This document shows positions 25,801-40,800 of a stretch of DNA of 64,000 bases, one piece after another. Position 1 is the first letter of the stretch, and each line of letters starts with the position of its first letter. The notes below the pieces were generated by a model. That model saw only the letters and a list, made by a program, of their open reading frames with translations, was not told the origin of the DNA and did not search any database. This DNA comes from Stercorarius parasiticus. Its lineage: Eukaryota > Chordata > Aves > Charadriiformes > Stercorariidae. Both the position numbers and the translations under genes were made by a program. Location: assembly GCA_013396915.1 (NCBI GenBank), contig VWZL01000529.1, forward strand, positions 248,001 to 312,000, in the 5' to 3' direction.

Positions 25801-28800
25801 AATTGGATGACAAAAACCTTTTTTTGTTTAATTTAAAATCTGCTTTAAGATTCCTTTTATTACATTACTTCATTTTTTTGTAATCTGCTTTAGAGTCTTG
25901 TAAGTAAGGAAATCCTGCACATCTGCCTTGAGGTTGTTTATCTTTCAGATGAAGATCAGATTTTCTTTTTGAGTAATTCTTTAAAGACAGATTTGAAAAG
26001 TAGCCCAAGTTCAACACAGCAATCCAAAGAATCTCTGAACAGCCACTTGTGTGTTTGAAAGTCTGCAGACAGCAAGATATTCACTAATAATGGTAGTGAA
26101 GTGCCTGAAATTTTGCCAGTAGAAGTGGTTCCATCTATGATAATCTTGTGACTTGCATTACAGTTAAACTCTCCTGGGTTTCACAGCTGGCTGGCTGTCC
26201 CTTCACCTGAATCCCTTGAAGGGACTGGCAAGGAAGTGTGGTCAAAGTATATTTCCATCTTGAAGTTCAGCATGTGGCAGCTCAGTCATAGCTTCTTTAA
26301 TCAAAAACACGAGTATGGTGGTGTCCACCTTTTATAAACTAGCCTATTGTTTGGAGCACATCCAAGATGAGAATTAAAAAAGAGACTGAACCAATCATCT
26401 GTACTCAAAAGGGTGATTTAAGAGCTTGTGTTTAGAAGGTGACTTAAGTTTGCAATATTTTTTCACACAATTGCTTTCAGGACATAAGGTAAACGCCAGA
26501 GTCCAGAGAGTGGCAGTAATAAAGGTGAATCTCCCTCGTTAGCAGTCCCTACTGTCTGACTTAGCCTCTCTTTTCCCATCTGCACACCTGTAAATATGGT
26601 CCTTGGACAAGTTCAGTAAGCCTTTGAAATTGTAGTATAAAAGAATTTTATGTTGTTTGTTACTGTGTACATCATGGCATTGCCAGTTTAGAAATTAATC
26701 CTCTAATCCTCTAGAAGATTCTTCTTGCGTTTTTCTTTATGACTCAGCTAGAATCTATTTCTAGACAAATAAGCAGAAAGCCTACAGAAAATATGTTCAA
26801 GAACTAGGGATAATTTTACATGGCTATGATAATAAGAGTATTTTATTGCTTGACTTTAAGGATTGGCTAACAGTCATTAAATGATAATTCTGTAATGAAA
26901 TTTAGTAATCTTAGTAATTTCGTGAAGCATATTTTGTGCCAGTGATGATGTTGGCATTGTTGGCATAGGCCACTGGAGCTGTGTAACTAAACCTTTTGGT
27001 TTCTGTTTCTAAACTAGTTTTTTCATTACCGAGTCATAAATATTTCTTCCTGACCTGAAATTTTGATCTAAGATTCTCTTAAAATAATCATTCTGAAGTT
27101 TTAGGAAGAAGAAAATAATTAAAGTATTAGAGATGCATTTCATGCAGACATGTATCAAAATGTGTCAATTGTAAGGAAAGTATCCAGTGGTGTATCATTT
27201 TACAAGAAAAATAATCATAGCATTAAAACACAGCAGCTGCTTACTAGGCAGGAGAAAACTTCATATTTGTTCCCTAATGCCTCCTTGTATTTTGGCTCGA
27301 TGCGTGGGCAGATCAGAAGTTTGTATGAGTAGAGGATAATAGCAGGTAGTTGCTGAATTCTCATTTTGGTTGATAGGTGTTTACTCTTGAGTTTCCCTCC
27401 TGCCTGATTTAGAAGGACTGAAAGAGGGTGAGACTGCTTGCTTGCATGAGCCGTCAGCTCTCGGGCAGTTGTTGTCTGACTGAGGTTGGATAATGAGCAG
27501 CTGTTGGTACAGAGTTGATATAGGTGTTTCTAAAGAGGCTGTGTGATACCATCCTAGCTCATGGCTTTTCCTTGTATCTTGCACTTTCTTGAGTTGTTTT
27601 TTGTGGATTTTTTTTTTCCTGTGCAATAACTCATTCTTAAATGGTGTTCTTCATTAAAAGACAGGGAAAACTGAGGGAACAGTAGGAAAAATCCTGTGCT
27701 TTCCCAGATAATGAAGAATCACCCTTGGTGTTAGGCAAGCCTTTGTTCTTCACCTTTCATTAACTCTTGGTTGTCTGTTACTTGATTGTGATTAGGAAAG
27801 CTGGCTCAGTAAAAATGACCCACCTTCTCTGTGCTCCAAATAATATTTGTGTTAGAGACAGTAGTATGTCTTTACTCTATTCCTGATACGAGTGCAGAGC
27901 ACTGATAAGGCTGTCGAAGCCTCTAGCTCATACACAAATCTACAGCTGCATAATTGTATATTACTGGCAGTAAAAGCAAAGTAACGCCCAACTTGTGTTT
28001 TGGATCATGGGTTAGGTTTGGATAACTGTTTGGAAAATTCAAGATTGCATTTGCACCAATGAAATAAATATGATCTAAACATTTAAATGAAAGTATGAAA
28101 TCTTTTTATTCACTTGAGCATCATCTAACTTTATTTGAAGTAAATGCTATGTAACTGTGATTTCTAATTTCTAGTGGGGCGTCACATCTACCTCCTATTT
28201 CCTGCTACCTGATCTGTTTTTAATACCTTGCTTAATATTGCCATATGAAACCATTAATCACAATGCCTGCCTTTCTGTTCAAACAAAGTTCTGTTCTGCT
28301 TCAGAGTGAGATGTGGTGGTGATGAGTTGCAAAGCACTGAAAGTGGCTGTGGGAACTGAGATCAAAAGGCTACTGGGTGGATAAGTATAAAGAGGTGGGC
28401 TGATTCAGCAGAGTAAAAGTGCATATCCTTATTCCTGGTTATTATTAGTGTTGGGTTTTCACCTGCCTCGGGTGAATTCCAGTTCATTCTCCAGCAGAGC
28501 TTTCTTCTGTCCCTTTATTCCTCCCTAAAATGCTTATTAGCAACGAGTTCAAGTGTTCATAGAAGCAGTTTTTTCTGGTCCTGTGCCCATGTTTCGTAAC
28601 AGGAGAGTTGTCTTCATAATTGTTCCAAGGGCGTCTTTTAGCTGAAATGTTGTGTATGTTACGTTGTAATATTTGATACTGTTAATGTTTTTAAATAAAT
28701 GAAGAGTAGTTTTTGAATATAAAAACTTCTAACTGTGTTTTGGAGGGCTGGGAGGTGTTGCTTTTTGCTTTTTTATTAGTATGTTCTACATAGCGGTGTG

Positions 28801-31800
28801 AAACAAATCACACTTTTGTTAGTAGCTATAGTGTGTTGTGTTTGACTGTGAGCTCTTTATATGGAGATAAGTAGGGTAACTGGGGGAAAATGTGTACCAT
28901 AAAAGTAGAAGGAATGTACAAGTTTGTACACAATGCAAAATTGCCTACAGCCTGGTGGGGTTTTTTTTGCATATGCCATTCATTTAAGAGACTGGGAGGA
29001 AAAATAATCTCTGAGTCTGGTTTAGATATTCAATCAGTGCTTTTAAAATCAGTTTGTCAAAAGCAGAGGGGAAGAAAGTGTGCTTACTGTTCTTATCCTT
29101 GTGGAAATCATGGAGCAAAATTTAAAAGCTAATTTAGGATTATGAGATAAAAAATCAAGGGCTTTTAAAAAAAGGAAAAAAGAGAAAGGAAAAAAGGTGG
29201 TAAACTATTGGGAACCAGTTGGAAAAACCAGAGCATGTAGCAAAAGGATCCCGATAGTCCTGAAGTCCAAAGTCTGAATAGGTCGAAATGCTTCATCCTG
29301 CGCTGTAGCAGCTAACAACTCGAAGTCTCTAGTATCAGTCAGAAATTTCTTGTGATCGCATATCAGCAGAATCTGCTCTGGAAAATATCAAGTCTTTAAT
29401 GTCAAGTCATCAATATACAGAGGAGTACAGAAACCTAAAAATCACTTTTCTTCTGTGAAAACTTCCTGCATATCAACCTGTTTATGGTCCGTATACTTGC
29501 ATATAAGAATTGCTCTGAAAGAAATACTAGCTAGCTGTCTTGCTTTTTCCACGTTATGTAGCTTAAAAATAGCTAGTAAGACCTTGTCATTTGTTTCAAA
29601 GTGTAGGAAATGTTTAAGAAAATAACTGGAAAGGCAAAATCCTATGTGATTAGGCCACAATTTTTCGTATCAGTCCTCGATTCAAGTAAAGTAACTCTTC
29701 TCTGTCTGCCTAAGTCAGTGGTACCTAAGTAGAAACTTTCCTTCTTTAGACTAATGGTCTCTATTCTGAAAGTGATTAAATGTCTGTTACATGGTTATAG
29801 CAATCCTTAATGTTCCAAAATACAAAAATCTCTGCCCCAAACACTTTTATATGTGCTTTTTTTTAATACCATTGAAAACACACTGAGGTCCAGAACTTTC
29901 TACCGTGTTACTACAAGAGGTTTTTATACTGCTCTTGTATTTTGAAATTAGCCGTTGTTACTACATGTATCTTTATATCTTAGCTCTCAGTATTCTATTT
30001 GGAAATTAATTGTGGCACAATCATCCCCAATTTACCTTTTAAGAGTAATGCTAATTAGCAGAGTATTGCTTCACAGAATGAAGAATGAATAAAGCTGTGT
30101 AGGAAATCTTTAATTTTTGTATTGGATCTTTTCAGTGTTTTAATACTCAGGCACCAAAATGTGTAGCTTTTATAGACTTTCCCCGAAATACATATAGGAG
30201 TTCAATTTTTTTTTTATCAAAGTGATGTTTATTTAAATGCAGCTCTCCTTTCATCTGCATGTATCTTTGCTGCTGTTTTAGCACCAGAGGCAATGGGTCC
30301 TTTCTTAAAAGACCTGGGCCAAATCAGGGAATTGTCCCTGTGGAGCTGGAATATGTAAGCCTGCATTTACGTCATGTTCTAAATTCAGCCCTAAAGAAGG
30401 GTGTGTTGGAAAATACAAGGGTGCCTATTAGTCTCTTCTCCAGGATGGAAAAAAGATAGTGTTCTAATTATTATCATGAGCCCTGGAGGGGAAGGTGAAT
30501 GGGTGGGCAAAACTGTGAGTGCTGGGAAGTGAAGGAGAGAGTTACTGGGAGTGGAGTTGAGAGTTTAGTGTATATATCTAGGTTCTGGTAGCTGCTCTTG
30601 GGTTTCTAGTATGCCAGATTTCTGTGTGATGCTAGCCAGATAAATATTTAACTTGTGTTTCTTGGTGTAACGTTAATGCAAATGACCGTTGTATAGATTA
30701 GTGTTCCATGTTAACAAATAACACTACTCAGTGTTTAATCAAATAGTGTTCCAAAAAAAGGATTGAAATAATATTTATCATCAAACAGGATTCTTCTTGT
30801 GAAGAGGAAGTTTTTGCTTTAGAGCTCAATGGCAATGAATCACTGTCAGACCAGATATATGGGCAGCTATGTTTTGTCTGTGAAAAGTGCCATAGTTATT
30901 CTTGAAAAATCACCAGGAAAATAGTTGAGGCCATATTTAAGTTTTTCCAGCAGCTGAGTTTGCTGGAGAATAAGCACAGCTAACTTTCAAAAAAAACAAA
31001 CGCTGAAGATGAATCTGATTGTGCTTTAGAAAACAATTAGGATTCACACTTAATTTAACAAAGAAAAAAAAAAGGTTGCTGGCTTTTATACAAAAGCTGC
31101 CTTCACTGTAGTGTGAAAAATGAACGTAGGCATTCTTCAATTTGGATTTCTGCACAGGCTGAAGTGCAAACTCATTCCTGCAAAATCTCTCCCTTGTTCA
31201 TTGAAGCTTTCCCCGTATTTTTCGAAAGCTGTTTGGATATGTAAGCTGCTGGCATAACAAATCATCAAGAATCAATCCACTGAGTAAACAGCTTTAATAT
31301 TGAGCCCAAAGGACTTTATCAAGGTTCAGCATTTTATATCTATCAACCAGGCGGTGAGAGGGGAAGAGATATCTGGGCTTCCCAGTGTTTCTTGGCAGAA
31401 CTTTTGGGAAATGAACGAAACCACCTCTGCTTATGCCTGTTTGAATGAGATTTGTCCAAAATTACCAAACAGCGTCCAGATAAGTATTATCAGCTTTTAG
31501 CATGCTTTATTGATGTTCTTTTAAAAAAAGTGTTTTAGGAATGACGGATTCTTATGTTCCAGTAAATAAATGAAAAAAGTATTAAATATTTTGATACTAA
31601 CTTGTTAAAATTAGTAAATGAGGCAGTGACGTTCTGTTCTTAATATAGTCTTACAGTAGATACATTCTTAGTCAGTTACCTTGCAGTGTAACAAATTGGA
31701 AGAGATAATGTAAATATAATATATTATGGTGTGCATAAGCATTTTTTAGTTGCATTTCTATCACTTTTGCATAACATCAAACAGGTAGTACTGTGTATTC

Positions 31801-34800
31801 TGTTACTCTTAGAATCTTTTTCTTTTTCTAAAGATGCATCTAATTTTATGGCTAGAATCACTCGGTACCCACATGATCATGAAGGTTACTTAAAATAAGT
31901 GAGAAGCTGTGTCACGTGTTGGTTGGTTTATATGGACTTTCAGCCCATATAGACTTCCCAGTATTTGGCCACAGCTGGTAAGAATTCTTACCAAGAATTA
32001 TGAACTTGGTCAGACTTTTTGGTTGTTGGATATTAGATTGCTTGAAGTATTTAAAAAAAAAAAAAACCAACAAAAACCAAACTAACAAATTATAAGCAAC
32101 ATAGATATGTGTATCTAATTCATTATTTTATCTTCATAAATGATTTTGTCAGGATTGGCTTTTTTTGTTCTGTGAAATTCAGTGTATTTTTAGGTTTACA
32201 GTGTTGTGTAAATGTCAGTTAGTAATATATACTTTTTCTAAGAGATAATGCCAATTATTCTTTTAAACCAAACCTGATTTTTAAAATCTTTTTGTTCCTG
32301 AGATTAAACATAGGATTTAGTCCCCTTGCAGTGCTTCTGTACCTATTTCCCAGTATAAAGTTTTTGCTCTGTAAAATGTTACCATCCAATTTGTTTAGAT
32401 AACTTTCTTAATTTATCCCAGAACTGGGATGTGTTACTTATTGATACCAAGCTATGAAGATTAATGTAGATACTTACTTCTCCTAGAAGATCATATGCTT
32501 AAGTTTCACTTTTCTCAAGAGATGTGCGCTGTCATCTTTTCAAAAGTAACTGCTCCTTTTTAGATTCAGGAGTGTGGCTGCTGAGATATTACACACTCAA
32601 AAAAAAAAAAAAGCCTTGTTACTGAAATTTTACACCATCCTGTCTGCCAGTGGCTCCTGCGTTTGACTCTGTGACATTTGTATTAAAGAGCTTTTTCATT
32701 TTTTCCCCTGAGGAAAGTAAGTTGAGATGGATGTTTTCAGCGTTTTGGGGGCACATTTGCATGTCCTATTGAATATCCAGAATTCCCCTCTGATCTTGAC
32801 GTCTGCCTCTATCTCTTGCAAAAGATCAATCAAAATTATTGCAAAAACCAGCAAATGACGTAGAGAGAGAGAGAGAGGTCAACTTTGTACAAACAGTATT
32901 CGGAGCTTTTTATTGTGAAGGGTAAGTGTTAGTGGCACTGTTGCATGGGTCAAAATCATGTTACTAGAAAAAAGATAAATAATTGTAGTCTTACTCCTGA
33001 GAAATAAGGAAGCTTTGCAGCTGAAGCACAAGACTTTGCAGTACATGGGTGTTTTTTTGTTTGTTTTGTTTGGCAGTTCTTAAAAAGGTTATTTTGATTT
33101 TATTCAAAAATACAGCATCTTTACTTCTGCCAAAACATTGTTCTGAGTTATTTCTGCAAAGGCTTTCACAATTTGGCCAATATTGTACAAATCAAGTTTT
33201 CTGATTAGACTAGAGCAATGGTGAGAGCTGCTATGATTCTTCTAGGTTTTAAAAAGAACTGAGTACAGAGGATGATGATAGGGACTCTGGTCAGTAGCAA
33301 ACAGGACATATTTGAAACCTACTACCACATTCACCTTATTTGCTGTCACTGTTTTGAGAAGTGAGTGGATCAAGTGGGAAGGGAAGCAAAGATTTAAGGA
33401 TTCAATAATTTATACGGGTTTTTTCTGTTTTACCATCTCTTCTGGTCTATTCATTTCTCCCTCAAGGAATTTAAGCTGTTTACTTTAGCATCCAGCTGTA
33501 GTTGTCTCTCCAAAGGCTTTTACTTTGGATTAGGAAAACATTTTATTATGTTGACTCCAGGGGAAAAAAAAAAAAGCCTCTGAAAAAAAGGGAAAGAAAT
33601 CAATCCAGTTTCAAGCAAACAGTGGGATATTTCTATTTTTATAACTGTAAATAGTCTTCATCTGTACCTCTGTCTTATCCAGGAGTATTGAGAGCTGGTC
33701 AAGCAATAGAAAGCCATCACCATTCCCTTCAGAGAAAGGAGAAACTAAAGATGTTCTCTGTGGTTAGTGGTCTACTGCAGTTTGGTAATGATAATTTTAG
33801 AGGGAAGGATGACAAATAATTCTAAGTATGCTGTTAACAAGGTATTGAACTATTGAGGAGTTTGAAGAGCTTTGTGAAGCACAACAGACAATATGTTGAA
33901 GTGTGAAATTCAAATGCAAAGGTGGAATGCTAATTCATAAAGGAAAACTTTTTTCAGGATGTGGTTATTTGACATTTATTTTCACAAAAGGTCAGAGACA
34001 ATTGCTGTGATTGGATTTTGAAAAATTTTAGCAATTTGTGACAGCACAAGTTTGCATGGTATAGGTGCTGAAGTTAAAGTGGAATTCATATCTTTAAAAG
34101 AGAAGTGTCTTCTCCCTGTGCAATGTCACACCTACAGTTTTTCAACTTTTTTTTCTTTGGCGCTCTGTCTATATTCTTGTGGACTATTAATCTATAGTAA
34201 CTGATTAAAATGGTATTTCAGAAGCTTCGGAGAGGCAAATTGTACTTTTGACACCTAGAAATGTCAGTTACTAATTTAAAGCATATGGAGGGTGTTAGAT
34301 TAGCTCTGCCACTAGTCTAGGTGTAGAACCCCACTTGTGCAAGATTACGTGCGTGATCTGATGAGTTCTGAAATTATTATTTTTCTTTCTAGCTATATAT
34401 TGCCAATATATCTGCTTCCATAGAGAGGTTTTTTATTTCCACAGGAGTTATTCCAGGCTTAGCATATCATGCACTGAAGCAACCTGTGCTGCCAAATTCT
34501 GGTTTAGGTTCATATGAATAAGGCTTAGCCAGGATCCTTTAGAGTGCGGAAATGAAGGGGAGAATTTAGTCTTCTGACTAGCAGTGGACCTGTGTTTTCC
34601 TCTATTTCCTGAAGTAGTTGATGAACTAGATTTGTCTCCTGGGCAAATGACTTGGGCTTTTAAGCATACTAAAATTTGAATTTGACTACTCATGGAAAGA
34701 GTACAGTTGATCCAACTCTTACTGAGCATGTTTGCACAGTAAATGCAGGCATTTAACTTCTATGGCACAAACTCACCTGTGGGACTGGAAGTATTGCAAG

Positions 34801-37800
34801 AGTGATAAAAATAGCAAGTGCTTTGCAGTATGATATCCTGCTACTATATTCACTAAAAATAGATTGTGTGGTGTATGACTTAATCAAGAAGCATCAGTTA
34901 CCACCAAGAAAACAGATATCCGAGAAACATATTTCTTTTTCCTATTGTAAATAGGTGAGGTGGTATGGATGATGCTTTTACAGGCTTACGTGTGAGATGT
35001 ACACTGCATATCAAAATTACCTGTCTGTTTTGGGCCCATGTTAATTGCAACCATCTGTACTTCATTTAAACATTTAGCAGTAAAAGGGTTACTTTCTCTG
35101 AATCACAGAAAGATCTGCTCAGTAATTCTGGACACACTTAACACAACTTCTCAGGTACTTAAGGAAAAATATAAGCATTATTTACTAGCGTACCTAAAAT
35201 TTCTTTCATTCTTGCAGGTTATTTTAGTATCTGCTAACAAGCTGACTCGATATATAGAACCATGCCAACTAACAGAGGATTTTGGAGGAACTCTCACCTA
35301 TGATCACATGGATTGGTTGAATAAGAGGCTGGTTAGTTTTTTAGGGTTTTTTTTCATTTGCTGTTTTGTTTTGTTTGTTTTCAAATGTCTCATTCTTGAG
35401 CCATGAATTTTTATTTGTGTAGGAACTGCTAAGTGTGTAGAAATTGTCATATGTGTAGTAGTGCAGTTCAAATGCATGAATAGCCTTATGGTGATAATTA
35501 ACGCTGGATTTGTGCAAGGGATGATAAAGCTAATGTAATTAATTTGTTGAACCAACAAGTTACTTAATGAAGCTCTCTTGTAGACCCTTACTCTAGAAGA
35601 GCGTGAGTGTATGGCATAGTCACTACAAAGAGAAATTATTTGGCTGCTGATAGGAGAAATTGAAAACAAGGAGGAAATACTTGGACTCTGCAGATCTTCC
35701 GAGGTTATCTCTTAGGCTTTGGTTCCTCTGGATGAGAGCCAGGTTTTAAACTGTCCTACACTAAAAACTCTGTCAGTGCCGTTTCCCCATTAAATACAGA
35801 GATGCCGTCAATGTCTAGGAGCAGCTATACACCCCAAATTCATTAATGGACACAAATTGTTTAAGCAACTGCTGATACGCATAGCACTCCAGAATGTTTT
35901 TAGTTTGTTCTTCAGAGATATTTGTTTTTCAGTCACTTAAATTGAATTTTCAAAAAAAATATTTTATCTTCAAAGAAACCACGTGTTCCTTTCCCATGCG
36001 ATCCATTCTTAAAATACGCATCTCCATCTAGAATCTCCAGTCTGACTATACAGGCCTAGTTATCTGAGATCCTATAATCAAAGAAACTGACAAGGATATT
36101 TCTAAAGAATGCATTTTTCTTTTATCTTAGTTATTCATTACAATATAGCCCATATTAGTGGTGATTAAAAGCTGGAATCTTCACAAAGTCATTTATTTTA
36201 ATGCATTCAAGTGAGCTGTCAGATGCTTGTGTAACATGCCTTGATTCTCTAGCATTATTCTTCAGATTTACTTAAAGGCTTAAATGAAAATGTAGAATAA
36301 ATATGTCCATGTGAACGTACAGGTTTGCAGAAATCTCAATTTTTCAGTAGTTAATAATTCAGTCCATTTTCATTATATTCAGTGTAACATTTACTGTCTG
36401 TCTAAGGAATCTTAGCGCTCTTAAGTGTTCCTTGAACAAAACTGTATTTTCTACTCTTTCTACCCTACCATCTGAATGTTGGGAAATAATTACACTGTGT
36501 AAAGATTGAAGTATTCTAACAGAACGAGCGGATAGATTTGCACTGATGCCTTCAATACTGCCACTTATATTTCATTTCTTAAATTAAAACATGCCTTTTA
36601 TCTAGGTATTTGAAAAGTTCACAAAGGAATCGACGTCCTTACTGGATGAGCTTGCTCTAATTAACAATGGAAGTGATAAAGGAAATCAACAAGAAAAAGA
36701 GAGGTTTGTGATTTGCTTTTTTGGAATCAATGCTTTTGGATTACAAAATTTCATTGGAAATCCAAACTATTGAAAGTATCATATGCCTTAAATGTTTTGA
36801 AATGTATAAAGAAATTCTGAAAGATTGTAATATAGACTACAAAATTCATCAGTGTGTGTAGATGGATGCTCATTTGTCTATTGACTACATGCAGCTGAAC
36901 TTTTGGTACAGTGAGATGAAAAAGTGAGGATATTACTGAGTAAGGACAGAAACATACAGCATAAGGTAGCTCTGGCCTTAGCTGAAGTTTTTAGTGCTAC
37001 TGTAATACAAATTATTAATATGTTTTTTGCTTGAAGTAGTTATTAAGCTTATCATTATTAATAATGTGTTTGTTGTTTTGTTCAAGATCAATAGATTTGA
37101 ACTTCCTTCCATCAGTTGATCCTGAGGCGGTATTGCAGACAGGTATAGTAAGTCAATAAAAAAAAAAAAGTTGGTCAATAAAGTAGCATTATTCATTTCT
37201 AAGCCCCAAATGAAAGCACAGAGGGCACAATAACTATCTTAGCCATCTTCACAATGTAACAAGCTTATCAATTAATGTAATCTTTGTTAGGTTAAAAAAA
37301 GTGATGTTAACAAATGGAAGAACTCCAAATGTGTCTTTTTAAATACAGTTTTTAATAATCTTGATAACATCTTCTTGTTATTACCATAATTAATACATTT
37401 AATTTTGAGAATACATTGTTTCTAGATGATGTCAATGTGTTGGCCTTATAGAATGAGTTTGTCTTGGTAGCCACCAAATGGTTACAATACGTATAGCATT
37501 TTCCTACACAATTCTGATAATTTGTGTCAGCCTAGTTCTGGCCTGACCATCTGTAAAAGTGAACAATGCAGTCTTCTGACTCTTCACTGCTTGGATTCTC
37601 CCTTCAACATTAAACAATTTGGGGTTCTTTGATTGAAATGTTTCGGTGTTTTTTTTTTCCAGGGTAAATTTCCTATTGAAAATAACGTATAATAGAGTGT
37701 TGATTTGGAATGGAAATTCACTTAAAGATTTGTGCCGTTGTAGAATAGGAAGTAATTCATAGTGTTAAGGTGGTGATCAGAGTCTGAGTGCTCAGAATCC

Positions 37801-40800
37801 TTATCTTATAGCCTCCTACAAACTAATGTGTGGATCACATGTAATATTTGCCACAGAGAACTAGTGGCTTTACATGCTCTCTGCATAAAATTTTACTTTA
37901 TTTAGATGTGGTATAATATTGTTTGAGTTAAAAGATGAAACAATAGCTCCTTGCTGTGGTCTTTAAAGTTTTTAAAATATGAAGTGTCTGTAGACGCTGT
38001 CACTAGATTTTAGTCTAATTGTGTATCTTCCTCTAATGGTAAAATTTTTGGACAATATGTCACTTCAATTTTGTGTTAGCAGATGGCTCCCAAGAACATT
38101 AGTTTATATGCACTCTGTTTTCTTAATTATGGCATAATTAAATTTTTTTGAGCTATGAAGTTTAGTAACTTTCATTAAATCATGGGACTTCCTAAGAGGC
38201 AACCTTTCTCTTTGTTAGATTCACTGTTTTGAAAGCTTGAGAATAAAGAATAAACTTTCCCCAACTAAACTTTTCCATCTCTTAAGAGTAAATACGAACA
38301 AACTGAGGTTTTAGATAAAAAGCTTCTGTCTTCCCTAGTTACAAGTACTGTTGCTTTCACAAGCTCCAAATCCACATACAAAGTATAGTTCTTGGAATCT
38401 GATAAGAATCTAGTTTAAAAAAAGTTTTTCCATTGAAAACGTTTAATCCTTACTGCTGAAACAATACCATAAAAATTCAAAATTATCCCCGTAGAACTAT
38501 GAGTTGTAAAAGCCTTTAAAGTCTGTTTGCTCTGCAGCGATCTGTGCCTAGTATTATAAAAGATGTTTATTTCCATAGTATGGCAAAATGGATTTGAATT
38601 CTTAAGACATGTTCATTTCACAACAATATACGCTGAGTAATTTAAAGTTGGTTGCTGCAATCTCCAAAGCCCCTGGCATTTTGATTGTCTAGATAATACC
38701 AGTTGAATTTAGAGTCTATATTTATGCATTTTCCTTGAGGTATTACAATTACTATCCCAGTGGTAATTTTTTTTTGTTGAACTGGCAAGTTACCATTTTA
38801 AGACCTGCAGAACTGGTGATATGGAACTGGGAGATTTTCACTTTTATACCCCAACATTTCTTTAGTGACTGAACACTGTTTTATTTGTTAACTTTTTCAT
38901 TGAGCTTTTGGGGAACAAATTGATGATCTGGGTTTACTGGTAGTATGGTGTTTACATCCTGAAAACTTTACCACAACTTAACAATAACATTCTTCAAACA
39001 GTTTAAATAGAGGATTAAATAATCAAAACATACTAATTTTGCATCTATGAAAACTGTTACACTCTAGAGAGTCTGTACCCTGATATTGCGCTTAAAAGCA
39101 CAAAGAAAAATGAGAAAAAAATATTGATCAAAATACTTAGTATTCAGCTCCACACTTTCATAGAAAGTTTTGTACTTGCTATAAAAATCCTGGAAGATAA
39201 CAGAGAAATTATATGCTCAGTTTGTTAGTGCTTCTAGATCATTCATTTAATCTAAGAATATGAATTGTTTGAGAGAAATACTTTGGATGCTACACAGTAT
39301 TTTGAAGTAAATCAGAATACTTACAGTTGTTTCGGTCTCAGAATTGTGCTTTGCAATTTTTTCTTTACATTAATCAATACTATTGTCAATATGAATGTTA
39401 GTCACCGTATCTCTTTTATATATCTAAAATAAAATATACCATGTGATTTCTTCCCTATTTTATGACTGATACAACCCCACAAACTGTGACCAGTGCTCTG
39501 CTTGAAATGGTATTGTTAAATGTGCCCAATTCATGAAAGATCATTAGCTGCAAAAATGTGCCACTGGATGGTCTAAAAGCAGGCATTGATTACTAGTAAT
39601 TTTTTGCTCGTTTTTTGAATCTAAATTAGCCACATCATTATATGTATTCTTCAAGGTCATGAGTTACTATCTGAGCTACAACAGCGTCGATTCAATGGTT
39701 CGGATGGAGGGGTATCCTGGTCTCCAATGGATGATGAACTGCTTGCTCAGCCACAGGTGATGAAGCTGCTAGATTCCCTCAGAGAACAATATACCCGCTA
39801 CCAGGAAGTCTGCAGACAACGTAGCAAGCGCACACAACTAGAGGAGATTCAGCAGAAGGTAATGCAGGTAAGCTTGGAGTTGTTCTTGAATACCGTGAGC
39901 CGGTGGCTTGAGCTCAAGCCCCAGACTGTGTTTCCTACAAAACTAAGAATCAAGAGGCGAGAGCTTCATGCCTCCTTTCACTCCTCAAACCGCAATGTGC
40001 CACTTTCATTTGATGCTTTACATTGTGGCTTCCACAGTAACTTTCCAAAGGCTGTTCTGATGCGTGGGGGTGATAAGAAATGTGCTATCTTGCCATCATG
40101 CTGAAGAACCTTCACATTATCCCTTTGTTGCATACTATGGCAGTGTTACCCCCACATTGTCAGAGGGGCAAACGTCTGACCTGTTAGCGAAGAGAGGAGT
40201 GTTCACAAATGAGACACATTTGACTGTAATTTTGCATGAGTTGGAAATCGTCTCCTGCCAGTGTTGTTTTAAGTTCCTGTTATTGAAGACAAGACATTAT
40301 ATACTCCTTTATTTGTCTAATGCTTGGTGTTCTAACTAAGCTAAAGTGATTAAACTCTCTGTGTTTCAAGGGTACCCTGACAAGAATGAATACAAACCTT
40401 CCTAATCAATCGTGTGTTAAAGGTCATAATAAAATAGTTTGGTCCTTTGGAAACAGGAATGTAATTAGCACTTTCAACGTTTTCTCAGCAGGGTCTCAGT
40501 AGAGAAAAATCAAGAAAATGGAATTAATTTATTCCTCTTGTGTTTATTACTTAAAATTAGATTTATATGTTTTCAAGCTTCTGTATAGTTTGAATATGCA
40601 GAAATGAAATGGATATTGCTTTTAACCTTTCAACATTGACATTTCTAATGCATGAGGAGTGCAAGTCAAGTACTTGCACTTCACAGCGTTCCAGGTATGG
40701 GTAAAAATAAAAACTAATCAACCTTGTTATTTCTAGTAGTGAAAATATAAATCTACTGAGGGAAATAGTTTTCAATTACGTAGTAGTTCAGATCATTATA

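Larger units (their letters stand above)
24719..35217 (+). other. SESTD1: SESTD1 intron 6 (largest intron, about 10.5 kb)
   Basis: AT-rich intron with a GA microsatellite (32862-32878), A-runs (about 32051-32064 and 32600-32611) and an 18-bp palindrome (31976-31993). Short open frames are scattered on both strands, none resembling a known protein. No RNA gene or supported mobile element was seen. Confidence 0.85.
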
